DNA of 64,000 nt from Burkholderia sp. 9120 (GTDB taxonomy: Bacteria > Pseudomonadota > Gammaproteobacteria > Burkholderiales > Burkholderiaceae), in contig NZ_JQNA01000002.1 in the NCBI RefSeq assembly GCF_000745015.1, positions 496,001 to 560,000 on the forward strand, read 5' to 3'. Shown here one piece after another: positions 27,165 through 37,387 of the stretch (position 1 is its first letter; each line of letters starts with the position of its first letter). The notes under the pieces were generated by a model, which saw only the letters and a list, made by a program, of their open reading frames with translations, was not told the DNA's origin and did not search any database. The position numbers and the translations under genes are program-made.

Positions 27165-28175
27165 CTACAGCAAACGGTGGCCGAGCCACCAGGCGGCCGC
27201 TGAGAGCGCTGCGGAAGCCGGAATCGTCAGAATCCACGCCCAGACGATGTTCCCGGCCACGCCCCAACGTACCGCGCTCAACTTCCGCGTTGCGCCGACA
27301 CCCACGATCGCGCCGGTGATGGTATGCGTGGTGGACACCGGAATGCCGAGCCACGACGCGGTGAACAGCGTGATCGCCCCACCTGACTCGGCGCAAAAAC
27401 CACCGACCGGCTTGAGCTTGGTGATCTTCTGCCCCATCGTGCGGACGATCCGCCAGCCGCCGAACAGCGTGCCGATACCCATCGACAGATAGCAACCGCC
27501 GATCACCCACAGCGGCGGCGCATCCGCGATCGACGATGCATAACCGGTCGCAATCAGCAGCATCCAGATAATGCCGATGGTTTTCTGCGCGTCGTTGCCG
27601 CCGTGGCCGAGGCTATACAGGCCCGCCGACACCAGTTGCAAACGCCGGAAACGCCGGTCGACCTTGCTGGGCGGCGTGCGGAAGTAGATCCACGACACCG
27701 CCAGCATGAAAAACGATCCGAGCACGAAGCCGAGCAGCGGCGAGATAAAGATGAACGCGACCGTCTTCATCAGACCGTCGAAATTCAGCGAACCCCAGCC
27801 CGACTTGGCCAGCGCCGCGCCGACCAGTCCGCCGATCAGCGCATGCGACGAGCTCGACGGAATACCGTAATGCCAGGTGATGATGTTCCAGCCGATCGCA
27901 CCGACCAGCGCGCCGAAAATCACGTAATGGTCGACGATGTGCGGGTCGATCGTGCCTTTGCCGACGGTCGCGGCCACCTTCAGGTGGAACACGAAGTATG
28001 CGATCACGTTGAACGCGGCCGCGAAGGCCACCGCCTGCTGCGGCTTCAGCACGCCGGTCGACACGACCGTCGCGATCGAATTCGCCGCGTCGTGAAAACC
28101 GTTCATGAAATCGAAAATCAGCGCGACGGCAACCAGGCCGGCAACGACCCAGATAGCAAGTTGTATCGATTGCAT
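27165..28175 (-). CDS. pit: low-affinity inorganic phosphate transporter Pit
   Basis: 336 aa, about ten TM helices with the duplicated PiT signature: DFMNGFHDAANSIATVV near the N terminus and SLGHGGNDAQKTIGIIW in the second half. Transports phosphate (as metal-phosphate) with protons. Its start shares one base with the stop of the upstream DUF47 gene (TAATG), indicating coupled expression. Confidence 0.95.
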   Translation of the reverse strand: MQSIQLAIWVVAGLVAVALIFDFMNGFHDAANSIATVVSTGVLKPQQAVAFAAAFNVIAYFVFHLKVAATVGKGTIDPHIVDHYVIFGALVGAIGWNIITWHYGIPSSSSHALIGGLVGAALAKSGWGSLNFDGLMKTVAFIFISPLLGFVLGSFFMLAVSWIYFRTPPSKVDRRFRRLQLVSAGLYSLGHGGNDAQKTIGIIWMLLIATGYASSIADAPPLWVIGGCYLSMGIGTLFGGWRIVRTMGQKITKLKPVGGFCAESGGAITLFTASWLGIPVSTTHTITGAIVGVGATRKLSAVRWGVAGNIVWAWILTIPASAALSAAAWWLGHRLL

Positions 28176-28801
28176 TATGCGTTTTCCAGCACGATGCCTT
28201 CGATGATGTTCGCTACGTCCTCACACTTATCCGTGATCGTCTCGAGCAATTCGTAAATTGCCTTCAGCTTGATCAGGGTCTTGACGTTGTCTTCTTCGCG
28301 GAACAGTTTCGACATGGCCGAACGCAGCACGCGGTCGGCCTCCGATTCCAGCCGGTCGATGTCTTCGCAGGCCTTCAGGATCTGGCTCGCCTGCTTCATG
28401 TCCGACAGCAGGCCGACGGCGAATTGCACGCGCTCGGACGTCGCCGTGCAGATGTGCGCCAACTGGCTCGCCTCGGAGGTCACGGCCTGCACGTCGTACA
28501 GCGAAATAGCAGTGGCGACGTCCTCCATCAGATCGAGGATGTCGTCCATCGTGGTGATCAGCTTGTGGATTTCATCGCGGTCGAGCGGCGTGATGAAGGT
28601 CTTGTGCAGCAGGTCGATGGTTTCGTGCGTGAGCTTGTCGGCAGCCTTTTCGGCTTTCTGCACGTTCTGCTTGTGGGTCTCGGCGTCTTGCAGATTGTCG
28701 ATCAGCAGTTCCAGCTCACGGCTAGCTGAGACGATGCACGCTGCGTGCGCATTGAAAATTTCAAAGAACTTGCCCTCGGTGGGCATGAATCGACCGAACA
28801 T
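28175..28801 (-). CDS. DUF47 / PhoU-like phosphate transport accessory protein
   Basis: 208 aa, all-helical PhoU-like: starts MFGRFMPTEGKFFEIFNAHA, with DRDEIHKLITTMDDILDLMEDVA the diagnostic metal-binding motif (E/DXXXD). DUF47 proteins are encoded next to pit genes and are thought to modulate Pit activity. First gene of the pair. Confidence 0.92.
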   Translation of the reverse strand: MFGRFMPTEGKFFEIFNAHAACIVSASRELELLIDNLQDAETHKQNVQKAEKAADKLTHETIDLLHKTFITPLDRDEIHKLITTMDDILDLMEDVATAISLYDVQAVTSEASQLAHICTATSERVQFAVGLLSDMKQASQILKACEDIDRLESEADRVLRSAMSKLFREEDNVKTLIKLKAIYELLETITDKCEDVANIIEGIVLENA

Positions 28802-28997
28802 TGGGATCCCGAAAATTGGTCACGGTGTGGCTGACATAAAACCGCCACATTGTACCGTTCCGAGTCCCTGATCACACTTTCGAAAGCGCCGTTACAACAG
28901 GCGCTGTGCTTGCCGCTTCCCTTCCCGGCGGATTTCCCGTGAGCTTTCAGCGAGGCTTTCGTGTGCGTGTTACCGAGCTTGTTTACCGGCCTGCCGA

Positions 28998-30386
28998 TCA
29001 ATCGCTATAGAAATTCTGTGCACCGGCAAAGTTATCGAACTTCGTGAATTGACCATGGAACGTGAGCCGAACGGGGCCGATCGGACCATTCCGCTGCTTG
29101 CCGATAATGATCTCCGCGGTGCCCTTATCCGGACTGTCCGGGTTGTAAACTTCGTCGCGGTAGATGAACAGGATCACGTCGGCGTCCTGCTCGATAGCGC
29201 CGGATTCGCGCAGGTCGGACATGATCGGCCGCTTGTTCGGGCGCTGTTCGAGACCCCGGTTGAGCTGGGACAACGCGATCACCGGCACGTCGAGTTCTTT
29301 GGCGAGACTCTTCAGTGACCGCGAGATTTCCGAAATTTCGGTCGCGCGGTTCTCACCGGCCGACGACGAACCACTCATCAGTTGCAAATAGTCGATGATG
29401 ATCAGCCCGAGCTTGCCGCATTGCCGCGACAACCGGCGGGCGCGCGAACGCAGTTCCATCGGGTTCAAACCACCGGTTTCGTCGATGAAAATCTGCGCCT
29501 CGCTCATTTTCTGGACGGCGTGCGTGAGCTTCGGCCAATCCTCGTCGGTCAACCGGCCGGTACGCATACGGTGCTGATCCAGCCGGCCGACTGAGCCGAG
29601 CATACGCATGGTCAGTTGCGAACCCGGCATTTCCATCGAGAACACCGCGACCGGCAGCCCGTACTCGACCGCCACGTATTCGCCGACGTTCATCGAAAAC
29701 GCCGTTTTACCCATCGACGGACGACCCGCGACAATGATCAATTCGCCGCCGTGCATGCCCGAAGTCATGCGATCCAGATCGACGAAGCCGGTCGGTGTGC
29801 CGGTCACATCGCTCGGATTGGCGGTGTGGTACAGCGTGTCGATCCGTTCGACCACTTGAGTCAGCAGCGGCCCAATCTCGAGGAAGCCCTGCGTACCCCG
29901 CGCACCGTCTTCGGCGATCGAGAACACCTTCGACTCCGCCTCGTCCAGCAACTGGCGGACTTCCTTGCCCTGCGGATTGAACGCGTCCGCCGAGATTTCG
30001 TCGGCGACGGACACCAGTCGGCGCAACACCGCACGATCGCGCACGATTTCCGCGTAGCGGCGGATATTGGCCGCGCTCGGCGTGTTCTGCGCGAGGGCGT
30101 TCAGGTAAGCGAGACCGCCGACCTCTTCCGCCTTGCCCGACGTGCCGAGCGCTTCGTACACCGTGATCACGTCGGCCGGCCGCGTGGCCGCGATCAGCTT
30201 GCCGATGTGTTCGTAGATGATGCGGTGGTCGTAGCGGTAAAAATCGCTCTGCGACAGGAAGTCGGCGATGCGGTCCCACGCCGCATTATCGAGCAGCAGG
30301 CCGCCCAGCACCGATTGCTCGGCCTCGATCGAATGCGGTGGGACCTTCAGCGACTCGATTTGGGGATCTTTGGACGGTGCGTTCAT
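28998..30386 (-). CDS. dnaB: replicative DNA helicase DnaB
   Basis: 462 aa. N-terminal collar domain (VPPHSIEAEQSVLGGLLLD), linker, RecA-like domain with Walker A AGRPSMGKTAFS, Walker B LGLIIIDYLQLM, and SDLRESGAIEQDADVILF with the DnaB arginine-finger region. 5'-3' unwinding at the fork. No intein is inserted at the P-loop. It follows the rpsF-priB-rpsR-rplI operon and is separated from it by a strong terminator. Confidence 0.98.
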   Translation of the reverse strand: MNAPSKDPQIESLKVPPHSIEAEQSVLGGLLLDNAAWDRIADFLSQSDFYRYDHRIIYEHIGKLIAATRPADVITVYEALGTSGKAEEVGGLAYLNALAQNTPSAANIRRYAEIVRDRAVLRRLVSVADEISADAFNPQGKEVRQLLDEAESKVFSIAEDGARGTQGFLEIGPLLTQVVERIDTLYHTANPSDVTGTPTGFVDLDRMTSGMHGGELIIVAGRPSMGKTAFSMNVGEYVAVEYGLPVAVFSMEMPGSQLTMRMLGSVGRLDQHRMRTGRLTDEDWPKLTHAVQKMSEAQIFIDETGGLNPMELRSRARRLSRQCGKLGLIIIDYLQLMSGSSSAGENRATEISEISRSLKSLAKELDVPVIALSQLNRGLEQRPNKRPIMSDLRESGAIEQDADVILFIYRDEVYNPDSPDKGTAEIIIGKQRNGPIGPVRLTFHGQFTKFDNFAGAQNFYSD

Positions 30387-30446
30387 GGAGAGGAATTATC
30401 GGGTAAATCAGGCGGCTGCGGGCAGCGAGAAAACTAAAAAACGGGC

Positions 30447-30480
30447 ACAAAAAAAACAGGGGCCGGTCACCCGGCCCCTG
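30447..30480 (-). terminator. terminator of the rpsF-priB-rpsR-rplI operon
   Basis: Ten-base perfect stem CAGGGGCCGG/CCGGCCCCTG (30457-30466, 30471-30480) with a TCAC loop; on the minus strand it is followed by a run of eight T. Confidence 0.9.
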
Positions 30481-30520
30481 CCTTTTGCCAGCAACTTCCT
30501 GGCCAATACGACTTTGATGC

Positions 30521-30973
30521 TTAGACGTGTTCGCCGATCACAGCCACCGTCACATCGACGAGAACGTCGGTGTGCAGCGAAACTTGAACTGCGTGCTCGC
30601 CAACCAGCTTCAGCGGGCCTTCCGGCAGACGCACTTGCGCCTTTTCCACTGCGAAGCCTTGCTTGACCAGTGCGTCAGCGATGTCGGCGTTCGTCACCGA
30701 ACCAAACAGACGACCATCAACACCGGCCTTCTGGTTGATCTGAACCGTCGAGCCTGCCAGCTTTTCGCCTTGGGCCGTAGCGGCCGCCAGCTTCTCAGCG
30801 GCGATCTTTTCGAGTTCAGCGCGGCGAACTTCGAATTCAGCCAAAGCTTCCTTCGTTGCACGGCGAGCTTGCTTGTTCGGGATCAGGAAGTTACGTGCGT
30901 AACCGTCCTTAACCTTCACGATATCGCCCAGGTTACCCAGATTGACGACTTTTTCCAGAAGAATGATTTGCAT
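30521..30973 (-). CDS. rplI: 50S ribosomal protein L9
   Basis: 150 aa. [21 protein letters not shown] and [17 protein letters not shown] are the L9 N-terminal rRNA-binding domain, followed by the long connecting helix and the C-terminal domain. Last gene of the operon, 27 nt after rpsR. Confidence 0.99.
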   Translation of the reverse strand: MQIILLEKVVNLGNLGDIVKVKDGYARNFLIPNKQARRATKEALAEFEVRRAELEKIAAEKLAAATAQGEKLAGSTVQINQKAGVDGRLFGSVTNADIADALVKQGFAVEKAQVRLPEGPLKLVGEHAVQVSLHTDVLVDVTVAVIGEHV

Positions 30974-31000
30974 TCGGATGCTCCTTATCGCGTCGTCGGG

Positions 31001-31276
31001 TTAGGCCTTGTGCTGGTCGGTGTACGGCACCAGCGCGAGGAAACGTGCGCGCTTGATTGCCGTATCCAGCTGGCGTTGATAATGCGACTTCGTACCCGTG
31101 AGACGCGCCGGCGTGATCTTGCCGTTTTCGCCGATGAAGTCCTTCAGCGTGTCGAGGTCCTTGTAGTCGATGTGATCGACATTCGCGGCCGTGAAACGGC
31201 AGAACTTCTTGCGCTTGAAGAGCGGATTTTGTTGCTGACGACGCTTGTCGAATTTCTTACCAGTCGGGCGGGGCAT
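31001..31276 (-). CDS. rpsR: 30S ribosomal protein S18
   Basis: 91 aa: [20 protein letters not shown] and [20 protein letters not shown] are S18 signatures. Binds S6 in the platform of the small subunit. Two nt separate it from priB. Confidence 0.99.
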   Translation of the reverse strand: MPRPTGKKFDKRRQQQNPLFKRKKFCRFTAANVDHIDYKDLDTLKDFIGENGKITPARLTGTKSHYQRQLDTAIKRARFLALVPYTDQHKA

Positions 31277-31278
31277 GT

Positions 31279-31578
31279 TCAGTCCTTTCCAATGTCCTGC
31301 AATGCTGTGATGTGAAATACCAGAGTTCTTGCGTTGCGGTGCTTTTTTGCCAGAAAGCCGGTGAAGAGCGTTTCCACGCCCATCTGACAGCTTTCGAGCT
31401 TACCGCTCGCCTCGCCTGCCGCTACCGCCTGCATGGTCAGTTCGACTTGCCGGGTAATACCGGCTTCGACGACTTCCGTGCGGTGGTGCAACGTGCAACC
31501 TGCAATCGGAACGCCGGCGGGGGTATACCGCACCGGTTCGCGTTCGACGACGCTGGCCGTAAGTTGCAGCCGATTCAT
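31279..31578 (-). CDS. priB: primosomal replication protein PriB
   Basis: 99 aa single OB-fold ([31 protein letters not shown] [13 protein letters not shown]). Binds ssDNA and bridges PriA and DnaT in replication restart. Position between rpsF and rpsR is the conserved one in beta- and gammaproteobacteria and supports the call. Confidence 0.95.
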   Translation of the reverse strand: MNRLQLTASVVEREPVRYTPAGVPIAGCTLHHRTEVVEAGITRQVELTMQAVAAGEASGKLESCQMGVETLFTGFLAKKHRNARTLVFHITALQDIGKD

Positions 31579-31631
31579 GGAGCCTTGGGCAAAAGCGACG
31601 CTGGAGTCTCTGGTAGCTTAAATAGTGTGTC

Positions 31632-32012
31632 TTAAGCCTGCGCTTCGGACGGTTGCGTAGCAGCCGACTTCTTGGCTTCTTCGCGCTGCACTTCCTTCAT
31701 CATCGGCGACGGGCCGGTTTCGGCCTTCTTCAGCTTGACGATGAGGTGACGCAGAACAGCGTCGTTGAACTTGAATGCGTGTTCCAGCTCGTCGAGCGTG
31801 GTTTGATCGCATTCGATGTTCATGCAGACGTAGTGAGCCTTAGCGAGTTTCTCGATCATGTAGGCCAGTTGGCGACGGCCCCAGTCTTCGATACGGTGGA
31901 TCTGGCCACCGTGCGAGGTGATCGTGGACTTGTAACGCTCGATCATTGCGGGCACTTGCTCGCTTTGATCCGGGTGCACGATAAAGACGATTTCGTAATG
32001 ACGCATATTCAC
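31632..32012 (-). CDS. rpsF: 30S ribosomal protein S6
   Basis: 126 aa: [21 protein letters not shown] and [24 protein letters not shown] are S6. The acidic/Ala-rich C-terminal tail (about residues 100-126) is of the length seen in Burkholderia. RBS AAGGAGTGAAT precedes ATG 32012 (internal MNMRHYE start two codons earlier than the conserved Met). First gene of the operon. Confidence 0.99.
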   Translation of the reverse strand: MNMRHYEIVFIVHPDQSEQVPAMIERYKSTITSHGGQIHRIEDWGRRQLAYMIEKLAKAHYVCMNIECDQTTLDELEHAFKFNDAVLRHLIVKLKKAETGPSPMMKEVQREEAKKSAATQPSEAQA

Positions 32013-32037
32013 TCCTTGTGCTGACTTATGGATTTAA

Positions 32038-32064
32038 GCCACCCGGGCGTCGAACCGGTGTGGC
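32038..32064 (-). promoter_or_regulatory. leader stem-loop, candidate S6:S18 autoregulatory element
   Basis: In the rpsF leader the minus strand folds as GCCAC-A-CCGG, 8-nt loop, CCGG-GTGGC. S6:S18-binding leaders in bacterial rpsF operons use a bulged stem with CCG elements; this hairpin has a one-base bulge and CCG runs but the full motif was not verified. Confidence 0.4.
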
Positions 32065-32080
32065 AAGTGAGAAGCCAAAG

Positions 32081-32109
32081 AGTGTAACCCGAATGGGGCC
32101 GGGTTGCAA
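32081..32109 (-). promoter_or_regulatory. sigma-70 promoter of the rpsF operon
   Basis: Minus strand TTGCAA (32104-32109), 17-bp spacer, TACACT (32081-32086); transcription would begin about 62 nt before rpsF. Confidence 0.6.
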
Positions 32110-32162
32110 GATATCCCGTTAATCCGCGGCCCGAATCGGGTGTGTTTTCAAGGGTTTAGTCG

Positions 32163-33296
32163 TCAACTGCCCTCCGAACGTTCGCTGCCCGACTGGAGGC
32201 GCGCTTTCAGCGCCGCTTCCAGACCGGTCAACGCATCCGGCGCGGCGTCGGTGATCGCCCACCAGGTCATGCCCGCCGCGTTCCAGTGGGCGATCGAGTA
32301 GCCTTCGCGCTCGAGCGTCGCGGGGGCCGTGGGCGCGGCGCCTTCCGTGCTGCGGCCCGGGCCGCCGGAACCCGCCTGCGGAAAGACGTACACGTCGATC
32401 ACATGCTTGCGGTAGTGGTACACCAGCACGCCCACCCGCTGATGCGCGAGGTAGTCCAGCCGCCCGCCCTCCAGCGGAAAGCCGCTCGCCGCGAGGTCTT
32501 CGACCGGCGGCGAATAGTCCAACCGGCCGTTGAACCACGGTTTGACCGTGTGCTTGTCCGTGGAAATCACGTCGATGTCGCGGCCGGAGACCTGCGCGCG
32601 CACGTGGCTTTCCACCAGCTCATCGGCGAAGGGCGAGAGGTCGGCGGGACGGCTCAGGTTCAGGGTCACCAACGCGGCTCCAGCGCACAGCGCGACGGCC
32701 AGCGCGGCAAGCCAGCCCGGCGCGAGCAAGCGGGACGCGCCCCTCCCACCGCCCGCACCGCCCATGCCGATCGGCTGGCCGAAGCCGCCGGACGGCAGAC
32801 GCCAGCCATCCAGCCAGCCGGCAAACCAGTTCCGCCGACGGCGCGGACGTGACGGCGCCTTGCCGGCGTCCATCGCGCGGTCCGGCTGCTGGCCCGTTGC
32901 GCCCAGATCGTCTGCCGCCGTGGCCGGCCCTTCGCTCACGGCGCCCGGCCGGGCGGTCGCCGTTAGCTGCTGTTCGTTCACGGCTCCCGGCCTTTCGGTT
33001 GACGTTAGCGGCTGTCCAATCGCAATGTCCGCTCCGCCGTTCGCCGTCAGAGGCTCAGCCGCTGCGACAGCCCCCTCCATCGCCGGCAAGCCAGCCAGAA
33101 TTCGCGCTCGCAGCGACTGCGGCGCGCGATGATAAGTCGCCGCCCGCAATGCGCCCCGCAACGCGCCCAGATTCTCGCTCTCACGCCGGCAGGCCTCGCA
33201 GCTCTCGATATGCTGCTGGACACGCCGCGCATCCGGCGCGGGCAATTCATGATCGGCGTTCGCATCGAGGAGCGGCCGTGCTTCGTTACAGTCCAT
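32163..33296 (-). CDS. zinc-finger anti-sigma factor, transmembrane
   Basis: 377 aa from ATG 33296 (AGGAG upstream). Residues 1-70: ZAS domain with H-x3-C-x2-C (HIESCEACRRES) which binds the sigma factor. Residues 83-138: four 14-residue tandem units. One TM helix at about 191-213 (GWLAALAVALCAGAALVTLN), then a 165-residue extracytoplasmic domain ending ITDAAPDALTGLEAALKARL. The start overlaps the end of the sigma gene by 11 nt, the classical sigma/anti-sigma operon. It should hold the sigma inactive until an envelope signal. Confidence 0.9.
   Translation of the reverse strand: MDCNEARPLLDANADHELPAPDARRVQQHIESCEACRRESENLGALRGALRAATYHRAPQSLRARILAGLPAMEGAVAAAEPLTANGGADIAIGQPLTSTERPGAVNEQQLTATARPGAVSEGPATAADDLGATGQQPDRAMDAGKAPSRPRRRRNWFAGWLDGWRLPSGGFGQPIGMGGAGGGRGASRLLAPGWLAALAVALCAGAALVTLNLSRPADLSPFADELVESHVRAQVSGRDIDVISTDKHTVKPWFNGRLDYSPPVEDLAASGFPLEGGRLDYLAHQRVGVLVYHYRKHVIDVYVFPQAGSGGPGRSTEGAAPTAPATLEREGYSIAHWNAAGMTWWAITDAAPDALTGLEAALKARLQSGSERSEGS
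32883..33050 (-). repeat. 42-bp coding repeat, four units, in the anti-sigma linker
   Basis: Encodes 14-residue units LTANGGADIAIGQP, LTSTERPGAVNEQQ, LTATARPGAVSEGP, ATAADDLGATGQQP (residues 83-138) on the cytoplasmic side between the zinc finger and the membrane helix. Confidence 0.75.
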
Positions 33297-34110
33297 CTGG
33301 CGTCTCCTGAGCGTGGCCGGCGTTGCCGCCGGGGTTATTGAGTGGCCGTCCGTTGGCGGATGCCCGCAGCGGCGTGATGGTGGCAGAAGCGGTGGCTGAA
33401 GCGCAGACCGAAGCGGCACCCGAAGCAGCACCCGAAGCGCCGCCTGAACCACCGCCCGAAGCACCAACCCCACCCGGCGCCGCCGTCAACAGCGCGGCCA
33501 GCTTGCGCCGCCCCCGCGCGAGCCGCGACATCACCGTGCCGATCGGCACATCGGCCACGATCGCGATCTCGCGGTAGCCCATTTCTTCCAGTTCGCGCAG
33601 GATCAGCACCTCCCGATACTCAACCGGCAACAGCGCCAGCGCCTCGTGCACGCGCTTCGCATCCTCGTCGCGGATCAGCAGCGCTTGCGGATCCGCACCG
33701 CCGACGCTCCAGCCCTCGAACGCGGTGTCGTCCATGGTGTCGTCGAACTCGACCGTTTCGTGCGACGACGCGCGCCGCCGCCATTCCGTGTACCAGGTGC
33801 GTCGCACGATCGCCAGCAGCCAGGGCCGAGCGGTGTCGCCGCGAAACGTGTCAAAAAAACGGAACGCCCGCATGAAGGCTTCCTGGACGATGTCGTCGGC
33901 GTCGCTGCCGTTGCCGCACAGCCAGCGCGCGAGGTTGTACGCCGCATCCAGATGCGGCAGCGCGAGCTGCTGGAAACGGCGGCTCCTGGCGGCATCGGTT
34001 GCGGAATCCGCATCGCCGTGCGCGCGCGCGGCGTCTGAATCGGTCTGGACCACCTGGGCCCTCCAGGGCATTGCAGCTAGGCGAATCGTGGCGTGGCGTG
34101 AGGCGTTCAT
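33286..34110 (-). CDS. ECF-type RNA polymerase sigma factor
   Basis: 274 aa from ATG 34110. Region 2: HLDAAYNLARWLCGNGSDAD, DIVQEAFMRAFRFFDTFRGD, WLLAIVRRTWYTEWRRR; region 4: ALALLPVEYREVLILRELEE, GYREIAIVADVPIGTVMSRL. Typical ECF sigma factors end soon after region 4 (about 190-200 aa); this one continues about 65 residues of Gly/Ala/Ser-rich sequence built on a 12-bp repeat. No strong RBS marks the start; 34071 is an alternative Met. Followed immediately by its anti-sigma factor. Confidence 0.9.
   Translation of the reverse strand: MNASRHATIRLAAMPWRAQVVQTDSDAARAHGDADSATDAARSRRFQQLALPHLDAAYNLARWLCGNGSDADDIVQEAFMRAFRFFDTFRGDTARPWLLAIVRRTWYTEWRRRASSHETVEFDDTMDDTAFEGWSVGGADPQALLIRDEDAKRVHEALALLPVEYREVLILRELEEMGYREIAIVADVPIGTVMSRLARGRRKLAALLTAAPGGVGASGGGSGGASGAASGAASVCASATASATITPLRASANGRPLNNPGGNAGHAQETPDGL
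33407..33466. repeat. 12-bp minisatellite in the sigma factor tail
   Basis: Five 12-bp units on the plus strand of the form CCCGAAGCRSCR (ACCGAAGCGGCA, CCCGAAGCAGCA, CCCGAAGCGCCG, CCTGAACCACCG, CCCGAAGCACCA). In frame, so copy-number change would alter the tail by four residues per unit. Confidence 0.75.
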
Positions 34111-34228
34111 AACCACATAACCGGCGACAGGCCGAGTTTATTCCCGCGTCGACAGCGAAACCGCTAAATAAGAAGACAAACAGCGCGCGCCGATGCCGGC
34201 CAGCTACGAATAAGCCGCTAACAAACCG

Positions 34229-35143
34229 CTAATAAGCCGCCCGGTTCCAGTAATCCTCGCTGGCGTACACCTCTTTCAGATAATCGATGAAATACCGCAC
34301 CTTGGCCGGCACATACCGCTGCTGCGGATACACCGCGAGAATGTCGTAGTCGGGCAGCGCGAACTCGTCGAGCACGGTTTCCAGCTCGCCGCGCGCCAGT
34401 TGCTGCTGGATCTCCCACGTGGAGCGCCAGCCGAGCCCGAGCCCTTCCGACACCCAGCGATGCAGCAATTCGCCGTCGTTGCAATCGAGCGTGCCGCCCA
34501 CCCGCACGGTCGCCAGTTTGCCGTTACGGCGAAAGTACCAGCCGCGGTTCTGACCGCCTTGCAGATTGAACGCGAGGCAGTTGTGCTGCGGCAGGTCTTC
34601 GAGGGTTTTCGGCTTGCCGTGGCGGCGGAAATAGTCGGGCGTGCCGCACACCACGCGCCGGTTGGTCGCCAGTTTCACCGCGACGAAGTTCGGATCGACC
34701 GCGCCGCCGATCCGGATCGACAGGTCGTAGCCCTCGCGCACCAGGTCGACCACGCGGTCGGTCAGATTGAACGACACCTGCAATTCCGGCTTGTCGGCGA
34801 GAAAGTCCGGCGCGAGCGGCGCGACGTGTTTGCGGCCGAATGCCGCCGGCGCGGACACGATCAGGTGGCCGTTCACCGCGCGCCGCCCGGCGCTCAACTC
34901 GTTTTCCGCCTGATCCCATTCGGTCAGCAGGCCACGGCAGCGCTCCAGAAACGCGGCGCCGTCTTCGCTCACCACCAGGCGACGCGTCGAGCGATACATC
35001 AGCTTCACGCCAAGGCGCTTTTCCAGCGCGTCGATGCGTCGCCCCAGAATCACCGGCGACACACCTTCTTCCAGCGCGGCCGCCGCGAGGCTGCCGGCGT
35101 CCGCCACGCGCACGAAGGTTTCGATCTGTTTGAAGCGATCCAT
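34229..35143 (-). CDS. LysR-family regulator, probable control of gcl operon
   Basis: 304 aa. HTH MDRFKQIETFVRVADAGSLA... ILGRRIDALEKRLGVKLMYR; effector domain thereafter (LIVSAPAAFGRKHVAPL, LSIRIGGAVDPNFVAVK). It belongs to the large CrgA/DsdC-like subgroup with an unusual HTH variant (EEGVSPVILGRRI). Transcribed divergently from gcl, so it probably responds to a glyoxylate-pathway metabolite; this is inferred from position. Confidence 0.9.
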   Translation of the reverse strand: MDRFKQIETFVRVADAGSLAAAALEEGVSPVILGRRIDALEKRLGVKLMYRSTRRLVVSEDGAAFLERCRGLLTEWDQAENELSAGRRAVNGHLIVSAPAAFGRKHVAPLAPDFLADKPELQVSFNLTDRVVDLVREGYDLSIRIGGAVDPNFVAVKLATNRRVVCGTPDYFRRHGKPKTLEDLPQHNCLAFNLQGGQNRGWYFRRNGKLATVRVGGTLDCNDGELLHRWVSEGLGLGWRSTWEIQQQLARGELETVLDEFALPDYDILAVYPQQRYVPAKVRYFIDYLKEVYASEDYWNRAAY

Positions 35144-35361
35144 CTTTGTCTCCTGTCGACCCGGGGCCGCGCTTCAGCACTTACCCCGGGTCTGATGCAA
35201 ACCCGTTGCGGTCTTGTCTCAAGGGCCTGAACCACGCACCGGCCCGCAGCGCGACACCTTGCCGCAGCCCTGCGCGGTCCCGCGCCGCTCAACCACGCAA
35301 GCGCCCGCGCGCCGCTGCGATTCGATACTTTTTGTTTCGAAATAAGCGACCCGGACTGATC

Positions 35362-35390
35362 TTATCAAACCTTTAGGTCAGGCCTACAGT
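35362..35390 (+). promoter_or_regulatory. candidate gcl promoter
   Basis: TTATCA (35362-35367), 17-bp spacer, TACAGT (35385-35390), about 45 nt before the gcl ATG. A TTTCGAAA palindrome lies at 35334-35341, further upstream. The rest of the 296-bp divergent spacer shows no gene. Confidence 0.45.
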
Positions 35391-35439
35391 GCGTTCAACA
35401 CCCTTAGTTCGCCAATTTCCAGACATTCAGGAGACATTC

Positions 35440-37215
<1,776 letters not shown>

Positions 37216-37308
37216 ACTGCGTGACGCTGTAAGTAGAAGTAGATGAAATGACGTGAGGACGATTGGGCAGCGCGGCGGTGCATCACCGCAACGCGCCGCC
37301 TGATCGCC

Positions 37309-37342
37309 GCACGACGCGCCACATCGCACGACACGCCACAAG
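37309..37342. repeat. two 17-bp direct repeats
   Basis: GCACGACGCGCCACATC and GCACGACACGCCACAAG, adjacent, three differences, in the 172-bp gcl-hyi spacer. Confidence 0.5.
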
Positions 37343-37387
37343 CTGCACGAAGTTATTCCACTGACCGACCAGAGAGACAGACGCACC

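Noticed and set aside
28998..30386. Intein in dnaB
   Set aside because: The P-loop and neighbouring motifs are continuous and the protein is of normal length.
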